Shown here: positions 61,685 through 64,000 of the stretch, one piece after another
Layout: every line of letters begins with the position of its first letter
Numbering within the stretch: position 1 is the first letter of the stretch
From: Symbiodinium sp. CCMP2592
Lineage: Eukaryota; Sar; Dinophyceae; Suessiales; Symbiodiniaceae
Length of the DNA stretch: 64,000 nucleotides
Assembly (NCBI GenBank): GCA_905221615.1
Contig: CAJNDT010003435.1
Location: 666,373 to 730,372 of the forward strand
Direction: 5' to 3'
Notes under the pieces: model-generated
Database searches by the model: none
What the model saw: the letters and a program-made list of their open reading frames with translations, nothing else
What the model was told of the DNA's origin: nothing
Position numbers and translations under genes: made by a program

Positions 61685-63436
61685 ATGGCTTTGCATGTGC
61701 CTTTGAAAATACAAATAGGTAACGGCCCCAGCGATCTGTGCGCGGGGTTGCTGGATGGTCTGGCCAATTGGGTCAAGGCGCCGCCACACCTGTTCTGGGG
61801 GATTGGGGCCTCTCTGGTCGGCGTGCCAGAACTGAAGCGGAATCTTGGGCGTGCTCTTGGCACTGCTTCTGTGTTTCTGCAGCTCAGGGACAATGGACGC
61901 GATGTTGTTTGCAGAGTGTCCTGCCCTCCCTTCGTGCACGTGCACTTCCTGCCGCCACTGCTACATTCCTTCGAGTGGGTAAAGATCGTCTGCGTCCTTT
62001 TCGAGCAAAATGACGAGTCGGAGGCCTTGGCGGTGCTCATGCACAGGGAGGTGCCGGAGCTTGCTCACGAGATCTGGGACGAAGTGTTGTGCATCGTACG
62101 CCATAAGCACTTTCACGTTCTCATCGTGCTGATTTGGCGAGGCCGCCTTGCCCTCGATCATCTACACCTGGTGGAAGCTTCGCCATCCGGGCGCGCTCCG
62201 CTCCTGTCGCTGACTGTGAACGACCATCGAGGCCACTTCGAAGCGCTTTTGGCATTGCGCGCGGAGGTTAACTGCCCGGACAGTCGTGGTCATACTCCTC
62301 TGGCTTATGCGGTCCGTGCCCGCTCGCCCGCTCGCGCTACGCTGTTGCTACAGGCAGGTGCCGCGGTCGCGCCGGACACGGGATATTGCCCGCTCCTGCT
62401 GTCCGTGGCTGAGAGTCAGCGTGACATGCTGCATATTCTGCTGCATGCCAGGGGCTGCCCTCATCGGCGTGCCCCATCAGGCAGCCTTCGCGGAATTTCT
62501 CCTTACGATTTGGCGTGTCAATGGGATGATGAAACGACTCTGCGGTCTTTCCGACTGCATGGGCACCACGCCGCTGGCTTGCACCCGCCGATCCTGCCCG
62601 TTTGTTATTCTTTGAGCGGCACCGAAGTTGCCCTCAGCGAAGCCGGAGCCCAACACATTTCGGTGCTCGAGCATTGCCATCGCATGCCTTCGGCGGGGTT
62701 GGCTGCCGAAGAACACGATGATCGGGTTGCCATCACCTACGCCTCTTCTTTGTCTGTGCGGGCTTATGCATTGGCCTTGCGGCGTGCTCTCGTTGGGGGT
62801 CACCATGACTCGGCCGCTAACATCCTGGAGCGTTATCCCTTCTTGATCAACGAGCAGGAGTCTCGAGTGTGGGGCGAGCAGGGCCTTCCTCTTCTTTGGG
62901 CGGTCGTGCGACAGGAAGCCGGTGCCGTTTCCACGCTGTTACAGGCGCGGGCCTCTCCGAACGCAACGCCCGGTCACGCTGCCCCGTTGCTTCTTGCGGC
63001 TCGACATGGAGGAATCGAAGCGGCCACTATACTTCTTATGGCACGAGCAGACGTCGGTCACGTTGGTGCCGGCGGCCAGTGCGCGCTGAGCGCAGGGGCG
63101 GAGCGTCAGTCTTATCCGGTGGTTTTGCTTCTCCTGGAATTCCGCGCTCATGTGAGTCAGGACCCGGAGGATCTTTTGCCGCTACTGGACAAAGCATTTT
63201 TGGGTGCTCGCAAAGATTTGGACCATTGCGCCACGCCGGCTCTATTGCTACGAGCCGCTGGTGCCCTTCCGCACTCCGCACTTTTCCATGCCGTAATCTC
63301 GGACCTCGTTCCGCGGCTCGTGGCCGAAGGCCACTGGTTCGGCCTCTTCGTGCTTCAGTGCTGGGCGCATTCTCGGTCGGGGCTCGATTCGACGGCCGTC
63401 CCAGGCTGTCCTGTCGCTCTGGCTTCGGGCTCCTAA
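61685..63436 (+). CDS. Ankyrin-repeat protein, 583 aa
   Basis: ATG at 61,685 (MALHVPLKIQ); the frame is open further upstream, but through the hairpin element. The first about 165 residues have no recognised domain. Two clusters of ankyrin-type repeats follow, one around 170-275 (RGHFEALLALRAEVNCPDSR, GHTPLAYAVRA, LLLQAGAAVAP) and one around 395-490 (LPLLWAVVRQEAGAVSTLLQ, APLLLAARHGGIEAATILLM). Each has the helix-turn-helix pattern with xTPLxxA and LLxxGAxxN-like positions. Ankyrin repeats mediate protein binding; the partner is unknown. Single exon as read. The last 80 residues are Leu/Ala-rich with a Trp-containing helix. A 284-codon frame that overlaps the 3' half in another phase is a shadow. 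Confidence 0.7.
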   Translation: MALHVPLKIQIGNGPSDLCAGLLDGLANWVKAPPHLFWGIGASLVGVPELKRNLGRALGTASVFLQLRDNGRDVVCRVSCPPFVHVHFLPPLLHSFEWVKIVCVLFEQNDESEALAVLMHREVPELAHEIWDEVLCIVRHKHFHVLIVLIWRGRLALDHLHLVEASPSGRAPLLSLTVNDHRGHFEALLALRAEVNCPDSRGHTPLAYAVRARSPARATLLLQAGAAVAPDTGYCPLLLSVAESQRDMLHILLHARGCPHRRAPSGSLRGISPYDLACQWDDETTLRSFRLHGHHAAGLHPPILPVCYSLSGTEVALSEAGAQHISVLEHCHRMPSAGLAAEEHDDRVAITYASSLSVRAYALALRRALVGGHHDSAANILERYPFLINEQESRVWGEQGLPLLWAVVRQEAGAVSTLLQARASPNATPGHAAPLLLAARHGGIEAATILLMARADVGHVGAGGQCALSAGAERQSYPVVLLLLEFRAHVSQDPEDLLPLLDKAFLGARKDLDHCATPALLLRAAGALPHSALFHAVISDLVPRLVAEGHWFGLFVLQCWAHSRSGLDSTAVPGCPVALASGS

Positions 63437-63977
63437 TCGATGACGCGTCGCTGTTGCCACACGAGCACGGAGTCTGTATCATACCAACAGAGGACCCAGT
63501 GCAGTATGGAAATTGCGATCGTGCAGGCAGGTCAGAGGAGGGACTTTGTGCGGCGGCGCTGGGGTTTCTTCCGCGGTGTGCTTCTCTCGTTCAGGTCCTT
63601 CCTTGCCTTGTTGACAGAGAAGCACCCTGCTTTGGTCGCGATGGAGAGCTCCTGGATAGGCAGGAAACTATCTTGCTTGGTGGCGAGAAGAACGTCTTGG
63701 CAGCATTCTCAATGGCCTGGTGAAGCCGATGTTACGCGCGACCGGGACAGCAGGCTCTTTTGCTGTCTCGGCCGTCTCCAGGCAGGATCTTTGCGAAGCT
63801 GCCGACAGCGTCGACGGAGAGTTCTAGGTTCCTTAAAAAAAACCTCAGGAAGAAGAGAGATCGCAGATACAGACGAGACGAAGCGCAAAACCCGGGCATT
63901 TGCTCGTCGGTCAGGCAGGGGACCGTCTTGCTCGCTCGCGATATTCAGGACTTGCCAGATTTCTCAGGGAAACAGTG
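63437..63977. other. 3' region of the ankyrin gene and spacer
   Basis: No supported gene. A short A-run (63,835-63,842) and purine-rich stretch (GGAAGAAGAGAGATCGCAGA) are the only notable compositional features. Confidence 0.4.
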
Positions 63978-64000
63978 GGGTCTCGGCTCCATGGCCATGC
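63978..64000 (+). repeat. CTCGGCTT hairpin element, copy 35 (cut by the window end)
   Basis: GGGTCTCGGCTCCATGGCCA at the end of the window; the right arm is outside. Confidence 0.55.

Noticed and set aside
62869-63723. 284-codon frame overlapping the ankyrin gene
   Set aside because: Arg/Ser/Gly-rich shadow in another phase of a clearly ankyrin-coding frame.
1-64000. tRNA, rRNA and spliced-leader RNA genes
   Set aside because: No clover-leaf-compatible sequence, rRNA core or recognisable dinoflagellate spliced-leader sequence was noticed. A covariance-model scan would be needed to exclude diverged tRNAs.

Overview
The window looks like nuclear DNA of a dinoflagellate, probably a member of the Symbiodiniaceae or a close relative. 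Three signs agree. The plant-type telomere heptamer TTTAGGG is scattered throughout the first 28.8 kb. Several introns that I could place from reading-frame continuity have the dinoflagellate style: GC as well as GT donors, and acceptors of the form AG|G. The genes that can be recognised are tandemly duplicated, largely co-oriented, and mixed with MULE-type and ISXO2/Merlin-type transposases. The species cannot be named from the sequence alone.

Region 1 (1 to about 28,790) is a subtelomere-like desert. It consists of degenerate CCCTAAA/TTTAGGG stretches in both orientations, one clean interstitial telomere array (21,032-21,178), trinucleotide and dinucleotide microsatellites, and many 75-140 bp near-palindromes that fall into at least ten families resembling MITEs. 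I see no convincing gene here. The open frames are low-complexity translations (His, Leu, Ser, Met runs) or read through repeats.

Region 2 (about 28,790-42,600) is GC-richer and genic on the + strand. It holds two unrecognised ORFs (30,818-31,546; 32,327-33,832), a tandem duplication that carries two histone-H3-like genes with an intron at the same codon (34,866-35,435; 38,528-39,113), a fragment of a third, a small Cys-rich zinc-ribbon-like ORF, and a multi-exon gene ending in a GRF-like zinc finger (40,111-41,877).

Region 3 (42,601-49,985) is a 7.4 kb element bounded by imperfect terminal inverted repeats. On the - strand it encodes a 778-residue protein with Walker A, Walker B and motif-C-like signatures of an SF3 helicase, an ISXO2/IS1595/Merlin-type DDE transposase split by a GC-AG intron, and a smaller spliced gene. 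It also has two arrays of inverted repeats. This pairing of a cut-and-paste transposase with an SF3-like helicase inside one TIR-bounded unit is the best candidate in the window for an undescribed system.

Region 4 (about 50,240-64,000) is a tandem nest of MULE-type transposase genes: one intact (812 aa), one lacking its DNA-binding domain and one catalytic Asp (576 aa), one free-standing DNA-binding domain, one frameshifted copy and several 5' fragments. It is followed by an array of repeated G-rich intron-like segments and an ankyrin-repeat gene. A short hairpin element (arms CTCGGCTT / AAGCCGAG) occurs about 35 times from 29.3 kb to the end and never in the first 28.8 kb. In the MULE-family copies it lies just upstream of the start codon, so it may be a 5' UTR, trans-splicing or introner-like element.
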